A stretch of 22,500 nucleotides of DNA from Prorocentrum cordatum (GCA_963575745.1 CAUYUJ010015732.1:65001-87500); one strand, 5' to 3'. Counted from the first letter of the stretch, positions 10,211 through 18,457 are shown. The notes: generated by a model from the letters alone, not told the origin. Numbers and translations: made by a program.

Positions 10211-10318
10211 CCGTAGCGCGTCCCCTTGGCACGGCCTACGGTGCGACCCCATGGGACGTCCCTTGGCACGTCGCCTGGCGCGTCCCTGGGGACGTTTCGC
10301 GGCGCGTCCTCCTGGCAT
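10211..10318 (+). repeat. Element A, 12 bp tandem repeat (P block)
   Basis: Degenerate tandem units close to TGGCACGTCCCT, 12 bp each. The period is a multiple of three, so all frames stay open and read as four-residue repeats. The same block follows the G block in element B and precedes the T block at the window end. Confidence 0.85.
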
Positions 10319-10321
10319 GTC

Positions 10322-10425
10322 CCCCTGTCAATTAGCTCTGGGGCAGCTACTATGTGTTCAGGAAGCTCGAGCTTCAGATCCAGATCAGTTCGGTCAGGAC
10401 TTGGATGCAAAGGAAGATTCGCGCG
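10322..10425 (+). repeat. Element A, truncated tail block (T)
   Basis: Starts CTGTCAATTAGCTCTGGGGC and matches the first ~100 bp of the T block at 11882-12183. It then breaks off at GGAAGATTCG and returns to G-type sequence. Confidence 0.88.
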
Positions 10426-10556
10426 CAGGAATTCCGAGGATGTCTCGCGCGTGCCGCGTCCAGCGCGCAGGAATTTCGAGGATGTCTCGACTAATTCGCT
10501 AGGTTTTGCAGGATTTTCCGTAGGAGGGCCAAGGAGAGGCCCCGAAGGCTCTGGGA
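10426..10556 (+). repeat. Extra GGATGTCTC units and short spacer
   Basis: Two further G-type units (GGATGTCTC near 10438 and 10480) follow the truncated T block. A short GC-rich spacer then leads into the satellite array. Confidence 0.8.
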
Positions 10557-10557
10557 G

Positions 10558-10595
<38 letters not shown>

Positions 10596-11850
10596 TCTCT
10601 TGGGGTTCTCTTGGACGGTTTGTAGAGTCCACTCTTACATGATCGACGGGTCGAGGACAGCGCGACGACGACGACGTCGCGGTGGCGGCGGCGTCCACCA
10701 CGACGACAAAGTCTCATCTTAGAGCCTTGCGTGGGGGGGTCTCTTGGGGTTCTCTTGGAGGGTCTCAGGAGGGTCTGTAGAGCCCACGCTTACACGATCG
10801 AGGGATCGAGGACAGCGCGACGACGACGACGACGTCGCGGTGGCGGCGGCGGCGACGACGACGACTAAGTCTCATCTTAGAGCCTTGCGTGGGGTGTCTC
10901 GGGGTTCTCTTGGAGGGTCTCTTGGGGGTCTGTAGAGCCCACGCTTTCACGATCGAGTGATCGAGGACAGCGCGACGACGACGACGACGTCGCGGTGGCG
11001 GCGGCGACGACGACGACGACAAAGTCTCATCTTAGAGCCTCTCGTGGGGGGTCTCCGGGGGTTCTCTGGGAGGGTCTCTTGGGGGTCTGCAGAGCCCACG
11101 CTTACACGATCGAGGGCTCGAGGACAGCGCGACGACGACGACGACGTCGCGGTGGCGGCGGCGGCGGCGATGACGACGACAAAGTCTCATCTTAGAGCCT
11201 TGCGTGGGGGGGTCTCTTGGGGTTCTCTTGGAGGGTCTCATGAGGGTCTGTAGAGCCCACGCTTACACGATCGAGGGATCGAGGACAGGGCGGCGGCGGC
11301 GACGACGACGACAAAGTCTCATCTTAGAGCCTTGCGTGGGGGGTCTCTTGGAGGGTCTCTTGGGGGTCTGTAGAGCCCACGACGACGACGTCGCGGTGGC
11401 GGCGGCGGCGACGACGACGACAAATTCTCATCTTAGAGCCTTGCGTGGAGCGGTGTCTTGGGGTTCTCTTGGAGGGTCTCTTGGGGGTCTGTAGAGCCCA
11501 CGCTTTCACGATTCCGCGACGTCGCGGTGGCAGGCGGCGCGAACGACGACGACAGTAAAAGGAGGAAAGTCTCATCCCTCGCCTTGCGGGGGTGTCCTCG
11601 GGGTTCTCTTGGGAGGGTTTCTTGGGCCTGTAGATCCGGTCGGCACACGAATCGATTGAATTTCCGCGCCGAAAGGACCAGCGCGCGACGAACGACGGAC
11701 GACTCGCGATGCGGCGGTGCGGCGACGACGACGACAAAGTCTCATCTTAGAGCCTTGCGTGGGGGGGTCTCCGGGGGTTCTCTTGGAGGGTCTCTTGGGG
11801 GTCTGTAGAGCCCACGCTTACACGATCGAGGGATCGAGGACAGCGCGACG
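10557..11850 (+). repeat. ~150 bp satellite array, eight to nine units
   Basis: The landmark GTCTCATCTTAGAGCC recurs at 10711, 10869, 11024, 11184, 11316, 11425 (one change), 11569 and 11739, giving unit lengths of 158, 155, 160, 132, 109, 144 and 170 bp. Each unit has a GAC-rich patch, GTCGCGGTGGCGG, the landmark, a GGGTCTCTTGGGG stretch and GTCTGTAGAGCCCACGCT. Length changes come mainly from the GAC/GGC runs and lost segments. Short frames inside (60-137 codons) restart in each unit and are not convincing genes. Confidence 0.93.
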
Positions 11851-12183
11851 ACGTTTCGCGGCGCGTCCTCCTGGCATGTTCCCCTGTCCATTAACTCTGG
11901 GGCAGCTACTATGTGTTCAGGCAGCTCGAGCTTAAGATCCAGATCAGTTCGGTCAGGACTCGGATGCAAAGGAGGACTCGATCCACGACGCTATAGAGCA
12001 CAACCGCGGCATGGCACATCGCAATTCAGCACGGCGCAGCACAGCACAGCCCCCGGCAGGGTACATCAAGATCGATACACTCAGCATTGCATTTGCCCGT
12101 CACCCAATCAGGTGTCTTTGAAAACGCTGCCATGTGTTACAGTTCTATATTCCTTTCCGGGTTCGTGGGTCGATCATGTTTTG
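11851..12183 (+). repeat. Element A, end of P block and complete tail block (T)
   Basis: Resumes with ACGTTTCGCGGCGCGTCCTC, the end of the P block, then the full T block 11882-12183, which ends GGGTCGATCATGTTT. Against 18676-18974 I count about 11 mismatches in ~300 bp (about 96% identity), far better conserved than the neighbouring blocks. Confidence 0.9.
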
Positions 12184-12224
12184 TTTTTTTGAGGGGGGCG
12201 CGCGGGGGGAAACGCGCCTTCCCG

Positions 12225-12700
12225 ATGTGGGATCCAGACAAAGAAGTGGCGTTCGCGCAGGAACCAGGTCAGCAGAGGGCCGAGGCGAGGCTGCAAGTCG
12301 AGGAAGACCGGCAGGCTGCCATTCGCGCCTTGGAACGCGCCGAGGAACGCTAGCGCGCTGCGATGGTTGACAGAACCGAGAGGGCTCATGTTGAGATGCA
12401 AGAAATGAATGGCGCGCGGGCTCGAGGCAAAAGGGGCGGCCGAGAGGCAGGCGCGAGTTGTTGCTGAGACTGTCTGTGGCATGGCTGCTTCTGCTGTTCG
12501 GGGGGCCATCCAAAAGTCAACTGGCGGTCGTGGGTCATCTTGCTGCAGACCTCAAGACTGCAGTGAAACAGTTGGTTCAGTCATCTTCCCGTGCCCACTT
12601 CTGGCGCGCAGCTATGCGACTGGAGCTGCGTGCTGGCTGGAGAAAAGACAGCGCCGCGATTGCGCCCGTGTAGCAACAGCAATTGCGATGCATCGCCTAT
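12225..12700 (+). pseudogene. Fragment of a coiled-coil-like protein, frame-broken
   Basis: A charged helical stretch (12225-12351, ending TAG) reads with repeated Ala/Arg/Glu: RAEARLQVEEDRQAAIRALE. The same frame continues after the stop to about 12470 with TERAHVEMQEMNGARARG. From about 12409 a second frame continues with EAKGAAERQARVVAETVCG, and from ~12510 a third reads AVVGHLAADLKTAVKQLVQS. The pattern is one helical protein broken by a stop and frame changes. It lies directly after the T block and upstream of family copy 3, so it may be the N-terminal half of that protein, which is missing in copies 1 and 2. No family recognised. Confidence 0.45.
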
Positions 12701-12790
12701 GCGCGAGATAACCCGAGCAACGCATTACTGCGGGGCGAATGTGGAGGATAACGCTCGCGAGGCGAACGCGATCACATTCGGCTCGTCAAC

Positions 12791-13880
12791 TTGGCCGAGA
12801 AACAGCCCATAATAACGAATGATAGGCAAAGTATTGGTTATGCGCCCAAAGTTTTATCTTCGATGGAATTGGTTCTGTCAGATGAGGGGGCTGCGTTCCA
12901 GCTGGCCAAATATGGCGTGCGCCCTGAAGAAGAACCGCGCCGTGGCATGAGCGTGGATGTTCGCCGTCAAGATCCCGCCGACAATGGCAGGGATTGGAAC
13001 TGACGTCCTCCCCCGGAGATCAGCTGGAATCTCGTTCTCGTTCGACGATGGGCCCCGCCCTGGGGGGTCGAAGACTAGGGGCTGCGCGCGCCCCGACCGA
13101 GACGGAGGAGATGAAGAGGGCCCCGTGCCAGTTGGCGACCAGCCCGGCGCCCCCTCTCAGTCGATTTCATCGGTGGAAAACTTTACTCGCAGGTCAACGC
13201 CCACGCCCATCGGCTTTCGCGGTGATCGTCGACCGTGCGCTGGGGGAAGGGAGGTCTATGACCGCGTGCCTCGCGTTCCATTGGGTGACTTTCAGCCGTC
13301 TGCGCGGGCGCTGCTTGCGCGCGACGAGGATGCCGCGATCCCATCTGACGAATGGAGCTCGACAGCGGCCCTATAATGACGACGAGCAAGCAGAGGCGTG
13401 GGCCTGTTAGTCTATCACAAATTTCGCCACTCGGGAAGCGGGCCAGATCTGGCGACGCACCGGGGTGCAACCCTGCTTTCGCTTCGGGGGGGCAACCTGG
13501 GAGCTATGCCCTTGGGGCCCCGCCGCGTCCGTCTCGGGCGAGTCAAAGAGCACCAGCCTCGACCTCTGGAGCGCCCGACCTACGGGCCCGCTCTCCCCGC
13601 GAGAGGAGCGCCGAGAGGGGCGGGCCGAGGCCGCGGTCCGAGGTATCTGATCTATCCAACCTATCGGGTAGGTCGAGCGCCTTCGGCATGCACATTGATG
13701 CCAAGTGTGCCGACTGTGGGCCGACGTGCGCTGTCCTGCCAGAATCGCGGCGCCCTGGTTTGTCGGGTCAGTGCGAGACGCCTGTCTGCTCCGAGTGTTC
13801 TGACATCTGCGGTCTGTGTAATCTAAACTTCTCATGCTGGACGCGTGCTGCACCTGGCTCGCATGGGTGCGCTGGTTTGC
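12791..13880 (+). pseudogene. Family copy 3: diverged GYAPK / Cys-cluster protein, frame-broken
   Basis: Three pieces. Frame 2, 12791-13003: DRQSIGYAPKVLSS, whose DNA (GATAGGCAAA...GGTTAT) resembles the start of copy 1 at 8296-8317. Frame 0, 12957-13376: acidic/Pro-rich (GDEEGPVPVGDQPGAPSQSI). Frame 2, 13352 to ~13880: basic segment SPLGKRARSG, Ser/Arg/Pro-rich linker, then a Cys cluster (GQCETPVCSECSD, ICGLCNLNFSC). The cluster aligns with copy 1 by G-x-C-x2-P-V-x-S-x-C, then S-x2-C-x2-C-N-L-x-F-x-C. The middle is too diverged to align by eye. The reading frame runs on into the G19/(GA)n repeat at 13904 without a normal stop. Copy membership rests mainly on the two end motifs. Confidence 0.6.
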
Positions 13881-13903
13881 GCGTGGGCGAGTGGCGCAGC
13901 GTT

Positions 13904-13942
13904 GGGGGGGGGGGGGGGGGGGAGAGAAAGAGAGAAGAAGGA

Positions 13943-13978
<36 letters not shown>

Positions 13979-14037
13979 AGAGAAGAGAGAGAGAGAGAGA
14001 GAAAGAAAAGAGAGGAGATAAAAGAGAAAAGAGAGAG

Positions 14038-14078
<41 letters not shown>

Positions 14079-14438
14079 AAAAAAGAGAGAGAGCGATAGA
14101 GAGAGAGAGAGGAGAGAGAGAGAGGAGTTAGAGAGAGAGAGAGAGATAGAGAAGAGAGAGAGAGAGAGAGAACAAAAAACGAGCAGAGAAAGAGAAACCG
14201 CAAGAAACAGAGAGAGAGAGAGGAGAGAGAGAGAGGAGAGATCGGGAGAGAGAGAGAGAACAAACAAAAAAAACCTAGAGAAAGAGAGAGAGAGGGAATA
14301 TTATATATCTTATAATATACATATAATATGAGAAGGAGAGAGAGAGAGAGATAGATAGAGCGAGAGAGAGAAAAGAAAGAGGAGAATAGAGAGAGAGAGA
14401 GAGAGAGACGAGAAGAGAGTTAGAGAGAGAGAGAAAGC

Positions 14439-14470
<32 letters not shown>

Positions 14471-14545
14471 GGAAGAGGATAGAAAGAAAGAGAAGAGAGA
14501 GAGAGGGAGAGAGAGAGAGAGAGAGAGAGAGAAGAGAGAGAGAGA

Positions 14546-14612
<67 letters not shown>
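13904..14612 (+). repeat. G19 run followed by ~700 bp (GA)n tract
   Basis: A 19-base G run (13904-13922) leads into GA dinucleotides with AAGA and AGGA variants. It ends in an A-rich run near 14612. An AT-only island sits inside at about 14297-14330. Frames through it read as Arg/Glu or Ser/Leu repeats and are not genes. Confidence 0.95.
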
Positions 14613-14616
<4 letters not shown>

Positions 14617-14634
14617 AAAACAAATAGATTCGAG

Positions 14635-15341
14635 ATGATGGAGGTCGGGGATAGAGACCTGGCGGACATGCGTGAGCTCCTAAGACAGTCGGAGTTGCAG
14701 CCGCCATCGGTAGCTGCCCTTCAGTTGGAATGGGGGCGGGGGGCCGCGGTGACCGCCGCGCGCTGCCCGGGGGGGCGCCGACGGGCGGCGGCGGCTCAAC
14801 GGGCTTCCGCGGCAACAGAGGAAATGGGGGTGCTCGCCAGCAGGTGGGAAATTACCGCTGCCTCCGAGCGCCGAGCACATCTCCCGGAGAAGCACCTCGC
14901 AGACGAGGCGGGGCGCGCTGTCTGGGGGGTCGGCGAAGCGCAGCGGACGAGTGCGCCGCAGGCGGCCCAGGAGTTGCAAGCCTCAGAGATTCGGTCGGAC
15001 CTCGCGACTGGCCGCGGAGGCTGCCGCTGTTGTCAATCAGGCCGGGGCGCACCGAATCGTCGCGGATGAGCTATGCTCGTTCCGAGGCCGAGATTTTTTC
15101 GCGCGCGCGCGAGGGGGTGCGGCGAGAGGTGAACGCGGAAGAGAAAGTCGCAGCGAGTACTCGCGCATCAGCTCCGGCGGCTGCCCGAGAGGAGAAAAGT
15201 CGGGAAGCCGAGCGGGGCAGTTTGCGTCGCGAGCTCGAGCAGCGCCAGATGCAGTGGAACCCGATCGCAGCGGCGACGTCTTCAGGGGCCGGGTCGGTGG
15301 CCCAAGCGAGCGCGGCGGCAAAGCCCGCCGCGCCTTCGTAG
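14635..15341 (+). pseudogene. Coiled-coil-like coding region with frame changes
   Basis: An ATG at 14635 just after the GA tract opens a frame (14635-15069) with Ala/Glu/Arg-rich helical texture, including DLADMRELLRQSELQ and AQELQASEIRSDLA. Texture then moves to frame 2 at about 15010 (RLAAEAAAVVNQAGAHRIV), and to frame 0 from about 15070 (EAEIFSRAREGVRREVNAEE and SLRRELEQRQMQWNPIAAAT), ending TAG at 15339-15341. Together this looks like one coiled-coil protein with two indels. It is unlike the family copies. No known family recognised; the Ala/Arg richness partly reflects high GC. Confidence 0.45.
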
Positions 15342-15721
15342 ACGCAGTGAGCGATTGGGCGACCGGCCTCGCGCGGGAACTCGGGGTCGGAACCCCCGCG
15401 CGGCAGCCCTGCGGTTTCGCCTGCGCTCCGAGATGCGACAGAGGCGTCTGTGACGATTGCTCCGCATTGGGCGGCGAGGTGCGCGTTTGCTGTTGCGGCG
15501 ACGACCCAGCCGCGAAGCAGCGAGGCCGAGGACATTTCAGCCAAAAAGCATTTCAGGAACATAATGCCGCTGCGTCTATGCCGAGCGCCAGCTCTCGTGA
15601 TCGAGTGCTTCGGCCTGCGCGCGCCCGGCGCTTCGCCTCGGGGGGCGAGCGTCGACGGGCCGATAGCGCCGAATGGAATGGGCTGCTTGAGCTGCGAGGG
15701 TGGGAAATGAGAGATTCATGA
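15342..15721 (+). CDS. Open frame continuing from the coiled-coil region, Cys-rich patch
   Basis: Frame 2, open from 14951 to TGA at 15719-15721. In this part it reads DAVSDWATGLARELGVG, then a cysteine patch (CGFACAPRCDRGVCDDC, later VCCCGDD). The Cys spacing could be a small metal-binding or disulphide module, but a second plus frame (15450-15710) and a minus frame (15562-15071) are also open, so coding status is uncertain. No family recognised. Confidence 0.3.
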
Positions 15722-15727
15722 ACAAGC

Positions 15728-16405
15728 GTGGAAAGGTCATGCAGCGGGGAGAGGATCAAAGCTAGGGCGCGTGCTGAGCGTGCATGCAATTCCCAGAGAT
15801 GCGCGAGAGAAGGACTGAGGCGGCCGCCGCCTCGGCGCAGCAGGCCCAGGATAAGGGGGCGGGGGGTTGGGCGTGAGGTCCGACTGCAGACGGGTGCGCG
15901 TGCCAATTCGGGGTCAGTCGCGCCGCCAGCGCAGCCTCTTGCCCGGGCGGGCGCGCCTCCAGCGCCGGAGGTTTTGCCGAGGATCTTCAGACGGAAAGAT
16001 ATTGAAAATGAGGTGACCGTCCCAAGAAAGGCACCAGCATTGAAACATCCAGGCTCAGGTCCTTCTGGCGACGGTGGCGGAGGTGGTGATGGCCAAGACG
16101 AGGATGATGGCGACTGCGATCTTGAGGGCGATGGATGTCCAACGCCCGACGGAGAAGAAGATAGCAATCCAGTGCGTCGGCGTCGGCGTGGCGGAGGACT
16201 GCCTGGAGGCGATCCGCCGGGAGGCGTCGGCGGTGGCGATGGCCCCCCGTGCCCGTCGATGGATGCTGCCCCAGTCAATACGTGCGCGCCGAGGGCGATG
16301 ACGCCCCCGACGTCGCTCGCGGCTCTCGCCTCCTCGCTGACTCTTCAGATCGAACCCTCGGCGAACGGTCCTCGATGTAGAGGTCCTGGTCGGTCTTGTT
16401 CCTGA
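15728..16405 (+). CDS. Hypothetical Arg/Pro-rich then Asp/Gly-rich protein, partly antisense to copy 2
   Basis: 225 codons from ATG 15728 to TGA 16403-16405. The first third is Arg-rich and may be out of frame: another frame at about 15800 reads RRTEAAAASAQQAQDKGAGG. The middle has PRIFRRKDIENEVTVPRK. From about residue 110 it is acidic and Gly-rich (GDGQDEDDGDCDLEGDGC), then a basic RRRRRGGG stretch and Gly/Pro linker. Past about 16280 it runs antisense through sequence shared by family copies 1 and 2, so its C-terminus is probably not genuine. Low-complexity acidic linkers are common in retroelement and nuclear proteins, but I cannot assign it. Confidence 0.35.
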   Translation: MERSCSGERIKARARAERACNSQRCAREGLRRPPPRRSRPRIRGRGVGREVRLQTGARANSGSVAPPAQPLARAGAPPAPEVLPRIFRRKDIENEVTVPRKAPALKHPGSGPSGDGGGGGDGQDEDDGDCDLEGDGCPTPDGEEDSNPVRRRRRGGGLPGGDPPGGVGGGDGPPCPSMDAAPVNTCAPRAMTPPTSLAALASSLTLQIEPSANGPRCRGPGRSCS

Positions 16406-17131
16406 CCGCCCCGAATATCTCGCCCCGGACCCCTCGGGCGAAGGAGGTGCCGCGCGATTCGCGTCTCGTTCTGCGTCCGTTTCCGGGCCAGCAGTGCTTG
16501 ATTCTTCCGGCGGGTTCGCTGTTTTCGATCGTTTGATCGCTGGCGGCTTTGACAGAGTCATGCGTTTCCTGGGTTGTTTCACCGTCGGCGTCCTCGGAAT
16601 GTTCCCACAGAGCGGATCGTCGTAAGGATCTTCAGTGGAGTCGAGGTCAGAACTGGACAGGATTCCATGGCCCTGGCGAAGTTGCTCGACGAAACCATCG
16701 GCTTGATGCTTACTTCTTTCCTCAGTCGTTTCGCGGTTTGCAGCGGATGTTAGAGAGGAAGTACCTGACACGTCATCACCCGAGGTTATATCGATAGGTG
16801 TCACACCTGTGCCTTTGTGAGGATCACCTGGCCTAGGCGTGTCCGGTCGAACCGGGGAGCTTTCGCCGCCGGACACGGAAACAGGAACGTTGATGCTTGC
16901 AGTCTGCGATGAGCGTAGTGTCGGGTCCTTAACGCTCAGGGTCTTGGAATTTCCGTTTGTCGCTTCTTTAAAGCCACGTGGATGTTCGGGTGTGCCAAAA
17001 ACATCACCATCAGTTCCTGAAGGGAGTGCCTCCCGGCCTCGTGTAAGAGTTTTTGGTTGATGCCCAATCAGAGAAACTATGGATTCAGTTTGTGTCGGGG
17101 TTTCGGTTTTCTGCTGTGCATGGCGGCCCAT
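16055..17131 (-). CDS. Family copy 2: intact-frame GHQPK protein with C-terminal membrane-like segment
   Basis: 358 codons without a stop. It aligns with copy 1 in order: GHQPK (residues 23-27), EALPSGTDGDVFGTPEHP (34-51), VEQLRQGHGILSSSDL (148-163), IKRSKTANPPEE (199-210), AERDAN (220-225), RRGFDL (257-262). PRKR (187-190) and KRSK (200-203) form a bipartite basic patch like a nuclear localisation signal. Homology stops near residue 284 (about 16280). The remainder contains a hydrophobic segment (about 321-350, with IALKIAVAIILVLAI) and lacks the Cys cluster of copies 1 and 3, so the original C-terminus appears to have been replaced by antisense reading through the neighbouring plus-strand region. 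The start at 17131 is the most upstream ATG; upstream lies a (TCC)n tract on this strand, so the true N-terminus may be lost. Low-complexity Ser/Thr/Pro linkers suggest a largely disordered protein. Function unknown. Confidence 0.6.
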   Translation of the reverse strand: MGRHAQQKTETPTQTESIVSLIGHQPKTLTRGREALPSGTDGDVFGTPEHPRGFKEATNGNSKTLSVKDPTLRSSQTASINVPVSVSGGESSPVRPDTPRPGDPHKGTGVTPIDITSGDDVSGTSSLTSAANRETTEERSKHQADGFVEQLRQGHGILSSSDLDSTEDPYDDPLCGNIPRTPTVKQPRKRMTLSKPPAIKRSKTANPPEESSTAGPETDAERDANRAAPPSPEGSGARYSGRSGTRPTRTSTSRTVRRGFDLKSQRGGESRERRRGRHRPRRARIDWGSIHRRARGAIATADASRRIASRQSSATPTPTHWIAIFFSVGRWTSIALKIAVAIILVLAITTSATVARRT

Positions 17132-17157
17132 AGGGGCCAGACGGATTGCGAGGAGGC

Positions 17158-17249
17158 GTAGGAGGAGGAGGAGGAGGAGGAGGAGGAGGAGGAGGAGGAG
17201 GAAGAGGAGGAGGAGGAGGAGGAGGAGGAGGAGGAGGAGGAGGAGGAGG
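17158..17249 (+). repeat. (GGA)n microsatellite
   Basis: About 30 GGA triplets with one GAAGAG variant. It lies just upstream of family copy 2 on the minus strand. Confidence 0.95.
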
Positions 17250-17277
17250 GGCCATCTGTGGTTGTGGCTCCTCGCGT

Positions 17278-17362
17278 TTCTCCGGCCTGCCTCTCCCCCC
17301 TCCCCCTCCCCCCTCTCTCCCTCAACCCCCCTCCCTCCTCCTCCCCCCCGCCCCTCCCCCCG
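17278..17362 (+). repeat. C/T-rich pyrimidine tract
   Basis: Runs of C5-C7 separated by T or CT. Its strand sense is opposite to the preceding (GGA)n tract, with a ~28 bp spacer between them. Confidence 0.85.
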
Positions 17363-17365
17363 AAA

Positions 17366-17448
17366 CGGGACGAATTACAACCGACTCGTCCCAATTCCAA
17401 CCGTCCGGAGCGAATTGCAACCATAAATGGGACCAATTACAAACATGG
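17366..17448 (+). repeat. Four ~21 bp tandem units
   Basis: GGGACGAATTACAACCGACT, GTCCCAATTCCAACCGTCCG, GAGCGAATTGCAACCATAAA and GGGACCAATTACAAACATGG follow each other directly, sharing the core AATTxCAACC. Confidence 0.75.
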
Positions 17449-17450
17449 GA

Positions 17451-17487
17451 TCTTCAGAAGTTCTTCTTTTTTCTTTAGAAGTACTTT
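17451..17487 (+). repeat. Left 37 bp direct repeat flanking element B
   Basis: TCTTCAGAAGT...TAGAAGTACTTT. It matches 18978-19014 at 33 of 37 positions with no gap. It overlaps the first bases of the L block. Confidence 0.75.
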
Positions 17488-17616
17488 TTCCCGGAAAGGG
17501 CATAAGCCCAGGGTTCTCTTTTAGATGGTTTCCCCCCGGGTTTGACGGGAAGAGGGCCGGCGAATTTCTTTTGCGATAAATAACGAGTGGGAAGAGGGCC
17601 GGCGAATTAAAATTTG
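17485..17616 (+). repeat. Modular element B, leader block (L)
   Basis: TTTTTCCCGGAAAGGGC, then AGCCCAGGGTTCTCTTTTAG, then GCGATAAATAACGAG, as in element A. GGGAAGAGGGCCGGCGAAT is duplicated (about 17547 and 17588). Confidence 0.85.
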
Positions 17617-18128
17617 AGGATGTCCCTAGCGAAACGCTTGTTTTTCAGAATTTGTTGAGGATGTCTCGAGCGAGACGCTGGTTTTGCAGAGTTGGGGATG
17701 TCTCGAGCGAAACGCTTGGTTTCAGAATTTGTTGCGGATGTCTCGAGCGACACGCTGGTTTTGCAGAGCCGACCGCGACACGGAAAAGCGCCCCTCGCGC
17801 AGGAATTCCAAGGATGTCTCGCGCGTGCCGCGTCCGGCGCGCGGGTATTTGGATTTCTTGGGATTTTGACAGGATGTCTCAAGCGAAACGCTTGTTTTTC
17901 ATAATTTGTTGAGGATGTCTCGAGCGAAACGCTGGTTTTGCAAAATTGGAGGATGTCTCGAGCGGTGGCCTCGGGGGGGGCCAGAATTCAAAGGATGTCT
18001 CAGGCGAAATGCTTGTTTTCACGTCCCGCTCGCAGGAATTCCGAGGATGTCTCGCGCGTGCAACGTCTCGCGCGTAGGAATTCATATGATTTTGACAGGA
18101 TGTCTCGAGCGAAACGCTTGTCCCAGCA
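17617..18128 (+). repeat. Element B, GGATGTCTC tandem repeat (G block)
   Basis: About 12 units. Most have the GCG-AAA-CGC hairpin core; loop variants AGA (~17672) and ACA (~17750) are present. A segment near 17767 (GACCGCGACACGGAAAAGCG) also matches the spacer of element A at 9597. Confidence 0.92.
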
Positions 18129-18238
18129 CGTTCCGTAGCGCGTCCCCTTGGCACGTCCCGCGGTGCGTCCCCATGGCACGTCCCTTGGCACGTCGCTTGG
18201 CGCGTCCCTTGAAACGTTCTGCGTCGCGTCCTCCTGGC
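18129..18238 (+). repeat. Element B, 12 bp tandem repeat (P block), first copy
   Basis: Units near TGGCACGTCCCT. Matches the P block of element A almost unit by unit. Confidence 0.85.
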
Positions 18239-18457
18239 ATGGTCCCCTGTCCATTAGCTCTGGGGCAGCTACTATGTGTTCAGGCAGCTCGAGCTTAAGA
18301 TCCAGATCAGTTCGGTCAGGACTCGGATGCAAGGGAGGACTCGATCCACGAGGCTATAGAGCACAGTCGCGCCATGGCACATCGCAATTCAGCACGGCGC
18401 AGCACAGCACTGATTTCGGCACGGTACATCAAGGTCGATACACTCAGCATTGCAACT
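18239..18457 (+). repeat. Element B, first tail block (T), truncated
   Basis: Follows the T block from CTGTCCATTAG to ACACTCAGCATTGCA, where it is cut off by a second P block. About two thirds of the full T length. Confidence 0.9.

Noticed and set aside
10744-11808. Several 60-140 codon frames in the ~150 bp satellite
   Set aside because: They restart in each unit, occur on both strands and are full of Asp, Arg or Val runs from GAC/GGC repeats.
18244-18345. Pol III-type A box and B box making T a tRNA-derived SINE
   Set aside because: TAGCTCTGGGG fits an A box with one mismatch, but GGACTCGATCC fits a B box poorly, the spacing is long and no cloverleaf forms. It remains possible but is unsupported.
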